Source: Xestospongia bergquistia | Lineage: Eukaryota > Porifera > Demospongiae > Haplosclerida > Petrosiidae | Length of the DNA: 64,000 nucleotides | Direction of reading: 5' to 3' | Assembly: GCA_963965975.1 (NCBI GenBank) | Contig: OZ014412.1 | Span: forward strand, 4,590,501 to 4,654,500 | Shown here: one piece after another, positions 1 through 11,371 of the stretch | How positions within the stretch are numbered: position 1 is the stretch's first letter | Layout of the letters: each line of letters opens with the position of its first letter | Notes under the pieces: model-generated | The model's input: only the letters and a program-made list of their open reading frames with translations | What the model was told of the DNA's origin: nothing | Database searches by the model: none | Translations under genes and position numbers: made by a program

Positions 1-185
1 TTTATTCTTTTTAGCCTGACCTTTACCAGACAAGAGATATCTCACGTGATGCGCAAGATGAAATATTTGCTGAGTTAAAGCAGTTCAAAGCCATTTGCAC
101 GGCTAACAGATCTAGACATACACACAGACACCCACGCACTCAGTCACCCTCGCTATGCGCCCACGCACAGCAAGGTTAAAAATCA
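1..185. repeat. Unclassified sequence interrupting the SID1 A homology
   Basis: Homology to the SID1 paralogues stops just 3' of exon 4 (near 185). To the left lies sequence not found in the other SID1 introns of this window, with a CA/CCCACGCAC-type simple stretch at about 118-170. It could be a dispersed repeat inserted into SID1 A or the truncation point of that copy. I do not recognise the family. Confidence 0.3.
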
Positions 186-192
186 TCTTTAC

Positions 193-263
193 CTGAGGTG
201 CATTTGCTGCAGTATAGAAACTCACTGGCTCATCTAACCTGTGGAGAATGGAGAACAATCATT

Positions 264-319
<56 letters not shown>

Positions 320-1226
320 CCTTACTCCAAAACAAAGTTATCAACTGGTTCTATTTCAATATCATATTCTAGTTCTTCAGAGCTACTAGTAAAGACATCA
401 ATATACATAGCAATTTCTTGTTCATTAGTATTATTATCTCTAAACACAGTACTACATATTGTACGATAGGAAGTATTGAAACTAGTAGAATATCTGAAAA
501 GAAAAAAAATGAAAGCAATGATTTTTAGTAGCTATCTGTCCATTTAACAATATATCTATAAACCATCCATCCCTTTCGATTATGATACATTAACAATATC
601 ATTACGTTTGTAATTGTAATGGTAGTTTCCAAGTTTGGACATTGGTATCATCTCTAATTACAAAAATAACTGGGTCTTTCTCAGTAGCATTACTGGAGTG
701 TGTCTTCATACGAAACACCTAAGTATTAGAATAAAAAGGTATGAGAATGAGGACTACTACAGGTATAAGAATGAGACCATTTCTACACAGAAAAATAAGC
801 TAAAAAATTGTTGAGTATGTTTTGATCTTATGTTTGAGGAAAACCTGCAAAGTAACTAGTCATGTCAAGCCAGGCCAGGAAGAATGCTACAAAGATGATA
901 GAAGAGACTATTTTAAGATGCTTGGATGAATGTGGCGCCATGTGAGGTGTTGTGTACTTCTACAAACTACTAGTACTTACTGGATCTCTGCTCCTATTGT
1001 TACTGCACTCAATGAAAGTATTATTAATAATCCAAACATTAGTGTTGAGTTTCTTTACGTTCCAGGTCTCGTTAGTACATGGACTACCAAAGAACAGTTG
1101 TATTGTAGGACTCTCGTTAGATAAGCTGTTCAATCTATTACTGCTGCATTCAAACAGTTTTGAAAAGCTCATAGCAAACAGAGAGACCAGTACCAAAATA
1201 AAAAAAGACTGAAAGTAAGATACCAT
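193..1226 (-). pseudogene. SID1-family dsRNA channel copy A, only exons 1-4 present (partial or truncated)
   Basis: Four exons match the complete paralogue at 50896-55475: exon 1 (981-1226, signal peptide starting MVSYFQSFF), exon 2 (606-718), exon 3 (326-493) and exon 4 (193-238). All have GT-AG borders and the same phases, and none contains a stop. They encode the N-terminal part of the SID1 ectodomain, including a Cys/N-glycosylation patch (GSPCTNET). Exon 1 belongs to the A/E/F subtype ([11 protein letters not shown]) rather than the B/C/D subtype. Exon 5 does not follow before the window edge and homology ends at about 185. The copy is therefore either interrupted by an insertion and continues outside the window, or is a truncated pseudogene; I cannot tell which. 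Its 5' flank also resembles that of copies E and F. Confidence 0.7.
265..316. repeat. (CT)n microsatellite in SID1 A intron 3
   Basis: About 26 CT units lie in the intron between exons 3 and 4 of SID1 A. The same position in copies B, D and E carries much shorter CT tracts, so the tract expanded in this copy. It sits in the polypyrimidine region upstream of exon 4. Confidence 0.95.
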
Positions 1227-1424
1227 CTTCTTAAATTCTGATGAAATAAGTCTCAGATGACACAATTCATGATCAGTAGACGTCAGGAATGTCTATGATG
1301 TGCTTTTCTTATGAATATAGGCCTAACTTCAACTATGTTTTAAGCATAGATGTTAGACATGCATCCCTCCTACTATCTAGGATTGGCAAAATGTCACAAT
1401 GCATAGTCTATCTCAATGTATTTA

Positions 1425-1800
1425 CAGGGCCGTAGCACCTGCTTAGGCTATGGCCTGACGACTTTCTTGCTCTTAATTAAAAAAGAATTATAATATTCAT
1501 CATTACTAACACCTAATATATACAATTAATTAATATATAACACTTAATAATTATTAATTGCATAGATTACGCGATAGTACGAGTGAGAATAGAAGTTGGA
1601 CGTAAGCCTTATCAGCCACTTGATTATCAATTTCCTAGACGTGAGTTTGGAAGTAAGAATGTTGTGAGACGTTCCTTTCAAGCAGTTTGGTTCAAAAAGT
1701 GGCCATGGCTACATTATGACCAACTCCAAGATTTGGCCTTTTGCTACACTTGTGTTCATGCTGTAAAATCTTGGTGCAATAAAGAATCTCAAGAGTAGTG
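1425..1800 (+). mobile_element. hAT-type transposon 5' remnant with TTF-type zinc-finger ORF
   Basis: The segment begins with CAGGGCCGTAGC, which looks like a hAT-superfamily terminal inverted repeat. It contains an ORF at 1583-1798 whose peptide (YQPLDYQFPRREFG, then FQAVWFKKWPWLHYD and FCYTCVHA) resembles the N-terminal TTF-type zinc finger of ZMYM1-like hAT transposases. The ORF stops after 71 residues and no hAT dimerisation or catalytic region follows, so this is a decayed fragment. Family assignment rests on recognition of these motifs, not a search. Confidence 0.65.
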
Positions 1801-2225
1801 ACTTGGCTTGCATTCGACTTAATGCTATTTCACATTCATAAAAGTAAATCAGATTTATCTTTGCCTGCGTTCTTTTGTAAATGAATTCTCCAGTGCCAAT
1901 GAACATCAACTTTCCCATATTGTAAAGTTTCATTAACTTATATTTTTTCTTTATAACCATTGTCAATCACATGTCTTTCTATTCAAATATTCATATAAAA
2001 GGCTCACCTATCATTATTAACTGTTAAATTTTGCAGCGCACTTTGTGTGCCAGATGGCGTGGATACATCTTACTATCTTACTTGCTTCCTATGACCATAA
2101 TTAATATAGACTTAATAATTATTTCCTTATATGCATGTTCAAAAGGCTCAATTATTTTCAATCACTTTCAATTTCAACTTAATTTTAATCTAATACAATA
2201 AAATAATATACATCTTATAAATACC

Positions 2226-3240
2226 TCTATCAATCCAATTTTCTGATTAAATCTTACTGTTCCTCTATCATCACTCACTTATATAGGTTGGTATAGTTAC
2301 ACAGATCACAACTATAGCCACCTATCAATAAAGCATCACTATCAATGTATTATAGTTATTTATATATAATTTATCATTAATTATTGATCAATGTTTTCAT
2401 GATAAAGTACTGAAAATGGCAGACTACACAGGTGATCAGAAACTCAATCGTTGATAGTAGTTATTAAATTTATGCTTAGATTCTTAACATGTAGTTTTAT
2501 CTGATATAATAATAGTGCCTATAAAATAGAGTATATAGTACAGTTATTAAATAGAATATTCAGTAAATAATGAGGACAGTTTTTACAATTGTTATTATCA
2601 AGAGTTTATCAGTTTAATCTTAAAGAGAAAGCTGATGTCCATTTTATGAAAGACAGCAAGATTGTTGATACATTACATCATATTGGAGAGATTGTATTCT
2701 TCTTTCCTACTGTTCTACAACAGTGTAAAGTCAAGAAAATTGATCATCACCACATCACTGTAAATAAAAAAATATTTAGTTCCAACTATCTATCCAATTT
2801 TCTGATTCCAGTCTTCTTACTGTTCCTCTATCATCACTCAGTTGTAGTGTAGTACCAGTTGGTACAACTACACCTATCACAGCTACAATCACTACCCCCA
2901 CTCATCCTGGAGTGTATACAATACATTGTAGTCCTGTAACTCAAAGTTGCCATCAAGTTAATATCCAAGTTAATAATATTCAAGTTGATAGTACATCATT
3001 AATGATCCCTTTAAATACTTATCTTGATAATATCACTTATATATATTATACCTTAACAGACCATGGGGAGTTGTTGTGACTAATGATGGACATGTTATAA
3101 TAAATGAGTGCAATAGTCACTGTGAAATCTTTTGGTCAGAATAGTGAAGGAAGTGGAAATGTCAAATTCACTTATCCTCCTCTTATCCTATTACTTCAGA
3201 CAACTTTATTTTTGTAACTGATAGTCACAAGATCAAGTAC
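2226..3240 (+). pseudogene. TRIM-NHL relic (filamin-like and first NHL regions)
   Basis: Two pieces are visible. At about 2226-2315 there is a short filamin-domain fragment. At 2600-3235 a longer stretch starts with KEKADVHFMKDSKIVDTLHH, continues through THPGVYTIHC and RPWGVVV, and ends in an NHL fragment. Frameshifts (near 2780 and 3090-3130) and lost segments break the frame repeatedly. No RING, B-box or complete coiled coil is present. The relic lies head-to-head with SID1 A, mirroring intact SID1 E and TRIM5. Confidence 0.85.
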
Positions 3241-3782
3241 CCTAAACTTTTTCTTGTGAATCTACTATTTATAGTACACACCATCAAGTCACACTTATTT
3301 TTACTATACAGACAATAAAATATTTGAATTGGAAGGTGACAGTGATTATGCAGTCTCTCTCACATGTATGGATCTTGTCCAGTTTGTTTTTAACTAGTAA
3401 GAGCAGTTCAAGACATACAATACTCCAACTCTACAAAATTACAGGAGCAATGATTGCTTTTATTAATATAATTATTTTAATTTTATGGTATATTAATTTT
3501 GTAGCATACTGAGCTATGTACTGTTTTTACATTAAATTTCTATACAATTTTTAGAATGCTTCTGTATATTGCAATGCTACACAGACTTGTCTGACTAGAT
3601 GTATTGGATATCATAAGATGATCCATATTTTTTATTTGGCTCAATAAGAACTGTACATGTAAAGATATATAAAACGTTGCATGCATGCACACAGAGTCAA
3701 AATGTAATTACATGCTACTACATATAATATGTACATTGAATGTATTGTCATGTATTATTATATATTATATAATAATCTAGTT
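3241..3782. other. Intergenic, no gene seen
   Basis: AT-rich sequence between the TRIM relic and the 3' end of SID1 B. A 62-codon ORF at 3324-3512 resembles nothing and has no splice context. The part from about 3640 resembles the 3' flank of SID1 C (near 11240-11370), so it is shared SID1 3' flanking DNA. Confidence 0.5.
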
Positions 3783-6700
3783 TTAGAAGACTTTAATGTC
3801 ATCTCTTTTCATTTCCTTTAGTCCATCATCTAGTGTCAATACAAACTAGAGAAAGAGAAAGAGAGAGAGGTTATTTGTCATTTTATTAGATCATACTATC
3901 TCACCAGAAAGGAAAAGAACAGAGCAATTGCAGAGATGAAATGCCAGATATCATGGTTGTCATAGAAATCAAAAATTCTACATTTTTTGTTATAATATTC
4001 ACGAGACTCAGCTGGTGATACCTGCATATATGGTGTTAATTTTAACTATGTAGTTCAACACTAACACAGATTTAACTCAATGCTAAAATAATGTTAATAT
4101 CATTTTAACTCAACACTACCACAGTACTAATTCAATGTTAACACATACTTACTTCCCATTGAGCAACATTGTTAAAATAAAAGTATAAGGCAGCTGCCCA
4201 ACATGGTACTAATATGATAAAAAACACAATAGGCATTGCAGTCCATGGCTCTTTGTAACAAAGCTAAAATGTAGTCAGTAAAGATTGTAGAAATAAATTA
4301 ATATAAACTATTTATAATTTATTAACATACCTTAGAAAATAGATACATTGCAATGAATAGAAGAAAGTTAGCAATGAAAAGTGACAGTATAATTGTAGCC
4401 ACACCCTTGTGTGAAAAGATCATAACAAGACCACTGGATAAAATAAATAATATTATTAATTATATGTCAATTACAGGGGCTGCCTCACATTAAAATGTTG
4501 GCAATCACTGTAATAGCCATCTTGATAAAACGGGCCTAAGTAATTTGAAATTGAATCATATTTTCATCTCCATGGTAACACACTTGCCATATGTCTGGGT
4601 ATGAGACCTTTACAATTTTCTTTGCTATTACAAGGTACACACCAACTTTTAAACCATTTCCAAATTCTCTTGTATGTGTCACATTCTAAACATTACATAC
4701 AAATACATGAGGTATATTATTAATAAGTCACACCCACCTATCAATTTCCCCATCTTCCAGTCATGATAGAAATAGAAGGCAACGCAAAATATAAAAATTG
4801 AAATGACAACAAGAACATAGAGGGTTCCTCTGGTTGGCCAATAATGTATGGAATCTTCATACTAGAGAAAAATATAATGTGTGTCATTTATTTATTATCC
4901 ATATTGTATCAGTCTACTCCTTTCTATTCACAAACCATCCATCCATCCATCCATCCATCCATCCATCCATCCATCCATTCTTACTATGCCAATTAATGTT
5001 AATAAAATGACAACAGCCAAACAGAAGAAGGCAACAAAGGCATCAGAGTGAAGATCACTGTGTCTACTTTGAAATATCTTCCCAATTAAAAGTCCACTAA
5101 TAATAAACATGAATGCTGTGTCTATATGAAATACCATATATATTAAATATATATTCCAATTATAACAATTATGATGTAATTTTAAATATATCCACATACC
5201 AAATTGAAAATTATTATTACTGGGACAAATGTGATAAAAGGAGGACATAAATCCCTCCATTATTAATGCAACACCTGGATGAGGTAGTTATTAAAATAAT
5301 TAGTTATTAATTACAGGATCTTACCCATAGCATAATAGATACCAAAAAATTGAGGGATCCCATAATTCTAAAATTAAAAATAATATTGTGGAAATTTCTA
5401 TCTTTCAAACTCACTTCATATTCTTCTGGATTACGCTTTTGTTCTATTTTTGATTTACAATGTCTAGAAAATCAACACTGTGTCAAGTATAATTACAAAC
5501 ACATATATAGTATAGTGATTATCACATCACTAGTATGTTAATATTGAGTTAACATTAACCTGATTGCAACAATCACAATAAATGTTAGTCCTAGTATTGT
5601 ATATCCAATATTGCTCCAAATACTGTTGAAAGAACTAGAGAACACTTTATGTTCAGCTGCTATATATCAATCAACTCACCTTAGTACTCCAAGAGGACGA
5701 GAACATTTGAAATTATAATAACAAGCATCTTGATTACCACTGCTATTTAATATCTAAATGGACAGATGAATTAGAAATGGATGGATAAAGAGATTGACAT
5801 ACTAGTTGTTCTGCTAGTACCAGCTGGAAGGCAGGGAGTCCATAAAAGATACCCACTGTTATAGTATTCCTAAAGAGATTGACAAATGTATGTGTGTAAG
5901 AGAACTTACCATCCATATACAGAATACTGTTTCTGTAATTCAACAACTGGTGTCTTTAATAGTTCAGGAATTCTTATAGAACTTTCAGTCTAATGAGAGA
6001 GGGAGAGAGGATAGGGAGAGAGAAGAAATAAATAGAAAGAGAGGGAGAGAAGGAGATTGATTTTAATTAATTCCTAGTTAATCATACTTGATCAAGTATT
6101 TTTTGTGCCTCACCAGTATCTATAATATAAAAAGTGAAACAGTACTTAGTTATAATGTTTAGTAACAACCATTGACATTCAATTGTTCTTCGTTGAGATG
6201 AGTGTAGTCTGGGTTGGTTTGTTTATTGATTAGTTGAGCTTCATCTAGAGAACAAGACAAATGGATTAATGGGTGAATAAAATGGATAGATGAATGAATG
6301 ATGGAATAATAATGAATGGATGAATGAATGCATAGCTAATGGACAAATGGATAATTATTATTAACCCATCTCATCCTCTTTATTATTTTTCTTTAGTGTC
6401 CATTTTATAAACAGTGTCCATTTTAGTGTACAACAACAACAAAATTTAAATGTACTAGTAAAGTAAAGAGAATATATTATTATCAACATGTCATCACTAT
6501 AGCAACTATACTAACAAATTATCTATCCATACTAACTGTTTATATAATTTAGAGTTAGATGTCCATTTTACTGCATAACAACAACATGGATATTCACATG
6601 TACTAGATTTCTGTGGTTGGAGGGGAATAACTAAAAGTACTAGTAACAGCTGTTTCCTAAACTAACCTCACTAATTATTTCTTCATCAGGTACCTCAGCT

Positions 6701-9700
6701 ATAGAAAGATAAGCAACAAATGTATGATAGTGAATGAATCAATGGATGGATGAATATGTAGTTAATGGACTAATGGATAATCATTATTAACCTGCGTCAT
6801 CCTCTTCATTTTTTTTATTACAACAAGGACATGAATATTTAATTGTACTAGTAAAATAAAGACAATATATAATATCAAAAATCATCACTCTAGTAACCAT
6901 ACTAACAAATTATTCAATCTATTGGTCTATTTTAATAACTAATTCATCACTTGTAACAAACTATTTGTCTATTATTTACCACCTTACCAATGACAGCAAG
7001 GATATATAAAGATACAACAGACAACAACTCCCAATACAAAAAAGACAATTACAGGAGCACTGATTACAAAAGGGTACTGATTTGCTATTAAGGAAATTAA
7101 TATGACACATAATATCATATATATAATACATAACAATACATAACAATAGTAATATGTATTGTACCTGGTTTCCATGGCTTCACAGTAAGTGTTACATAAT
7201 AAGTATCATACAAGTCACCAGTTAAATTAGAGGGTATTAGCTCCACCTCCTTTAATTTATGACAAAGAGAACCTTCAGCTACAATAACAATAATAAAGAA
7301 GTCATCACCTTCTATTGTTTTATGCTAAAAAGGAAAAAACAATGATAGTAAAATAACTAGACATTATTATGTGTGTACTAACAGCTGTAACAGTGAGTGA
7401 AGCATCTGTAATCATTGTTTGATAGACACCTTTAGAACGAGCATTTTGTAATAAGTCATTTACTGGACACTAGAGACACAGAGAGATAAATGGATGAATG
7501 AATACTAATATTACTTACTACAGCATTTTGTACTGATACAATAGCACAACCACTTTTATTAGAAGAATTAGCTACAACCTGAACAGTTGAATACCCTTCT
7601 GGAAACTTGAAGTAATGTATCTGAGGTGTGTATTAAAAATGTTATCATTTACACAGTAGTATTATAATAGTGAATGTATTAACAAAAATCAATTTCTGAT
7701 CTTACCTGAGGTGCATTTGCTGCAGCATAGAAACTCACTGACTCGTTTAACCTGTGGAAATGGAGAACAATCATTGGCTCTCTCTTTCTCTCTCTCTCTC
7801 ATTCCTTACTCCAAAACAAAGTTATCAACTGGATCTATTTCAATATTATATTCTAGTTCTTCAGAGCTACTAGTAAAGACATCAATATACATAGCAACTT
7901 CTTGTTCATTAGTATTATTATCTCTAAACACAGTACTACATATTGTACGATAGGAAGTATTGAAACTAGTAGAATGCCTGAAATGAAAAACAATGAAAGC
8001 AATGATTTTTAGTAGCTATCTGTCCATTTAACAATATATCTACAAACCATCCATCCATCCAATCAATAAGTGAAAGTACAAAGGTTAGTTATGATAACTA
8101 GTTAGAGTACTATTCAATACATCTGTTATTATGATACATTATCAAAATCATTACGTTTGTAATTGTAATGGTAGTTTCCATGTTTGGACATTGCTATCAT
8201 CTCTAGTTACAAAAACAATTGGGTCTTTCTCAGTAGCATTGCTGGAGTGTGTCTTTACACGAAGCACCTAAGTATGAGAATGAAAAGGTATGAGAATGAG
8301 GATAAAACTTGAAAAAATGGAATAGTTTACATGTATGCTAATTACAAAACCTAGTCTAGTTACATCCCAAAATCTTAATTTCTCAAAATGTCACTTCTCA
8401 AAATACTGACTTTTCATTTCAATACTACAATTAGCTTTTAGATAACAGCTTGGTATTTCTAGTAAATAGTAATAATAAAGATAAGATAACTCCTAAAGAT
8501 AAGATAGCTTCTATAAATTTCATTTTAGCATTATAGCATTATATGGTCTTTAAAGTTTTTGATGATATAATAAGTAATTGCAAAAATAAAATTTATCAAA
8601 TTAGGCAGTTCAGCATATAGAAGCAATAGTTTAGTAGTTTTAGCAATGTTTACTCAGTTTATGATGGAATAGAACTTTTTAATCTTCCACTATATATTGT
8701 ATGTATACATACAATAGTGGAAGATATAGATATTTGACTATTAGAAAAGGAAAGGATTGTAAAAAATTTGGATACGTTCTATGTCCAAATTCTTTAGATC
8801 TGATCAATTGTGCTCAGCTAAGACCACAATGAAGGATGACATTGTCAGAGATGTCAGAGGTCATAATCACTTTCCAAACTTTGCAAAAAAAGCAAAAAAT
8901 AGAAGCTAGGATGAAAAAAAGAACCAGAGAGAAAGTTGAAAGTGTTCCACACATTTACATGGATACACTGTAAAAATTAATATGTCATTTTAACAACTAA
9001 TTTGTAGTTTACATGGATGGATTACTATGGAATTTAGAATTCTCGAGAATTACTCACTATGTAATTTGTTGGCATGTTGTACTGGTACATAACAATAAAT
9101 TATACAATGAGTAATTCACATAAATTCTACATTCCATAGTAATCCATCCATGTAAACTACAAATTAGTTGTTAAAATGACATATTCATTTTTACAGTGTA
9201 CCCTAAAGGATATTGTATGTTGTTGGTCTCTGAATTAATATAAATACTATTGTAATGTAACAGACTACATCATTTTTAATAATATAATTGGCTTTCATGA
9301 TAGTTGATATAGTGGGAGATGGTATTTTAGGAAGTTGACATTTTGAGAGTTGGTATTTGTGGGAGTTGACATTCTGAGGTCTAACCCCTCAGCCTCCCTG
9401 ACTTACATCTTTAAAAAAAATTGAGACTAGCCACAACATGCTCAAAGTTACAAACACAACATTTAACTTACTGCATTTCTACTCCTACTATTACTGCAAT
9501 CAATGAACGTATTATTTATTATCCAAGTATTAGTGTTGAATTTATTTATGTTCTGAGTTTCATTAGTACATGGTCTAACAAATTTCTGTTTTAGTACAGG
9601 ACTCTCCTCACATAAACAATTACAGCTGGTCCCATCATTTTCATAGAGTTGTGAAGAACTCCCAGTAACCAGCACCAAGACAAGTAGACAAAGAAAAGAC

Positions 9701-9705
9701 ACCAT
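3783..9705 (-). CDS. SID1-family transmembrane dsRNA channel, copy B
   Basis: SID1/SIDT proteins are multi-pass membrane proteins tied to dsRNA uptake and, in vertebrates, lysosomal nucleic acid and lipid handling. Exon 1 (9463-9705) encodes a signal peptide starting [13 protein letters not shown] and a Cys-containing ectodomain start; the last exon encodes [20 protein letters not shown] and stops at 3783. Nearly every exon between was traced on GT-AG borders without a stop, in the same phases as the complete copy F. Family signatures: TM1 in the exon at about 6984-7090, [14 protein letters not shown] near 5700, [19 protein letters not shown] across 5090-5255, and SPAESRE then [10 protein letters not shown] near 3950. 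The putative Ser/His/Asp/His/His metal site of the CREST-type fold is kept. Exon 21 needs a GC donor at 4586-4587. Intron 1 holds a MITE, and the loop after TM1 has two alternative exon sets. Overall length should be near 800 aa. Confidence 0.88.
4935..4978. repeat. (ATCC)n microsatellite in SID1 B intron
   Basis: About ten ATCC units lie just 3' of the donor of the exon ending in LTLIGI. Copies C, D, E and F hold 2-10 units at the same place. Minus-strand translation gives a GWMD repeat that is intronic read-through, not protein. Confidence 0.95.
6088..6847 (-). other. Duplicated cytosolic-loop exons in SID1 B
   Basis: Between TM1 and the TM2 exon, SID1 B carries two sets of small exons with compatible phases. 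Set 1: 9a (6792-6847, 56 nt) and 11a (6667-6698, 32 nt, peptide [11 protein letters not shown]). Set 2: 9c (6366-6454, 89 nt, CCCC then KKNNKEDEM), 10b (6170-6244, 75 nt) and 11b (6088-6119, 32 nt, [11 protein letters not shown]). A decayed third copy of exon 9 lies at about 6553-6607. All start after TAG or AG and end at GT, none contains a stop, and 11a and 11b have the same length as exon 11 of copy F. Either set, or 9a with 10b and 11b, keeps the reading frame, so alternative loops are possible. Confidence 0.6.
8682..8726. repeat. Short near-perfect palindrome in SID1 B intron 1
   Basis: The arms read ATCTTCCACTA and TAGTGGAAGAT around GTATGTATACATAC, with a small bulge in one arm. It could form a hairpin or be a short foldback element. 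It is not seen in the intron 1 sequences of C or D. Confidence 0.6.
8964..9200. mobile_element. MITE with about 90-bp terminal inverted repeats, mariner-like
   Basis: The element starts CACTGTAAAAATTAATATG and ends with the near-exact inverse (CATATTCATTTTTACAGTG). Arms of about 90 bp differ at only a few bases and flank a roughly 50-bp core. It is bounded by TA on both sides, as expected for a Tc1/mariner-type TA target duplication. It contains no ORF. It sits in intron 1 of SID1 B and is missing from the same intron of C and D, so it inserted after those copies separated. Confidence 0.85.
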
Positions 9706-11371
9706 CTTTCAGACTGCTCCTAGCTGGAGGAATAAACACTTAATATTCATAAGGGTCTTCCATTAGTTATTATATGCATATTTAATAAATAATAAACAGA
9801 TAAAATATAATATACACATGATACTGTGGATTACTGAAAGCTGTAATGGACTCAAGTCTTCCCTGAGGATTATCAAATCTAGGAAACACTTGCTTTGCAA
9901 ATGCAACTCTTCAGACAATCCTTCATATTCCTCTCCTACAAGAATATATAAATAAACACGAAGAATGCAGTAAGAATTGTTATTGTCAATATTATAATGA
10001 TATAAATGTACTCTTAACTTCATTATGCTGTATATGCTTGATAAAAAGGTTGAAGAATCTCTGCATGCAGGAGGGAGGGTAAGGTGATACAGCCAATAGA
10101 GATCTATCTGAACAGTAATTGACAAAACTAATATGAAGCAAATTACATATTTATAGAATTCATTCCATACTGGTCTCCAGGTAATTAGAAGATCCCCATG
10201 AGTTTCTTACTCAAGTTCTTCTTCAATTGAAGAGAGATATTTATAGTCAATATTAGTGCTTTTGATATATCATAAGTGACACTTACACACAAATTAACTG
10301 AAACTACAATAACTACTACTAGTAAGAACACATAATGTACATAAAATGTATATTTAACATAATATAATTGAATATCTAAAATGTGGACTGTCCAGGTCTT
10401 CTAAAAGTAACCAATCAGATCTACAAGTAGCTATACAGGTATGACATAAACTGTACTATTAATGTGTTGATAAATACATTGCATATATCATGTAGGGAGT
10501 TAACATAAAAGATGCAATCAAGAAATCATTCCAAAAAGTGATACTACCTGAAAAAGAAGGAGCGTTATGTCCAAGGTGATTAATACATTTTCAACTAGTA
10601 CAATATAATTAGTTCCATTAACAAACAATAGATATGACAAATAAACTTGAACAGTAAAACAAGATCTGCATTCATTGTCATCAATTTTGATACTTCAATT
10701 ACAAAGATAGCAACATGTATATTGAAGCATTCCATCACACATTAAAGCAGTGGCCGAGGAACCTATGGGGCACCAGGGGCATGTGCCCCCCCCCCCCCAA
10801 ATTCAAATATGTTCTTCCACCCCTGCATTAAAGTACTTGTATATGAAAGGCAAATCAATTGATGTGATGATAAATGTGTTCATCTGCTTATGAAGATAAC
10901 CAAAAGACAAACTTCTGAAAGACTAATAATATTAGAGAAGAGGAAGACATCTTATCAAGTATGTATCATTGAGAACCAGCCAATACAAATTTGTGACAAA
11001 TATGGCAAGAAAATACTACATATGTGACCCACATTAAGTGATTTTTAATTGATCTGATTAATTAAAGCCTTCAAAATACACACATACTTTAACTATTCTA
11101 CAAGTTGTTACTAGAAAGAAATATAGTTGTAAGACAATGTCTAATGTCTAATATAAGATAAAATATTTCTATTCCAAAACTTCCAAACTACACACTTTAG
11201 TGGCCTCAGTATTTAATATTTTTTAATTGGCTTAATAGCAGCTGTAAAGTATAAAAACATTGTATGCATACACACACAAAGTCAAATCAATAATGTAATT
11301 ACATGTTACTCATATAATATGTATATAGCATGTATTGTCATGTATTATTATATATTATATAATCTCTAGTT
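9706..11371. other. Intergenic between SID1 B and C, with one exon-like ORF
   Basis: Mostly AT-rich non-coding DNA. A minus-strand ORF at 9763-10125 contains an exon-like stretch (GEEYEGLSEELHLQSKCF and on) bounded by a possible acceptor near 9939, but I do not recognise it and found no partner exons. The 3' part, from about 11200, is the shared SID1 3' flank. Confidence 0.4.
10748..10800. mobile_element. Solo hAT-like terminal end with C-tract
   Basis: CAGTGGCCGAGGAACC resembles a hAT terminal inverted repeat (CAGTGGCGGAGG-like) and is followed by a run of 13 C (10786-10798). No transposase ORF or second end was found nearby, so this is at most a remnant. Confidence 0.4.

Noticed and set aside
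198-389. Ser-Leu repeat protein at the CT microsatellite
   Set aside because: It is a translation of the (CT)n tract inside SID1 A intron 3, antisense to real exons.
4928-5260. Open frame with GWMDGWMDG tail as a repeat protein
   Set aside because: The tail comes from the intronic ATCC microsatellite read past the donor site of a SID1 exon. Only the parts matching SID1 exons 18 and 19 are coding.
6984-7175. Small membrane protein starting [15 protein letters not shown]
   Set aside because: This ORF recurs at 14439, 20183, 45588 and 52531. The N-terminal half is intron read-through between SID1 exons 7 and 8, and the second half is the TM1 exon of the SID1 gene.
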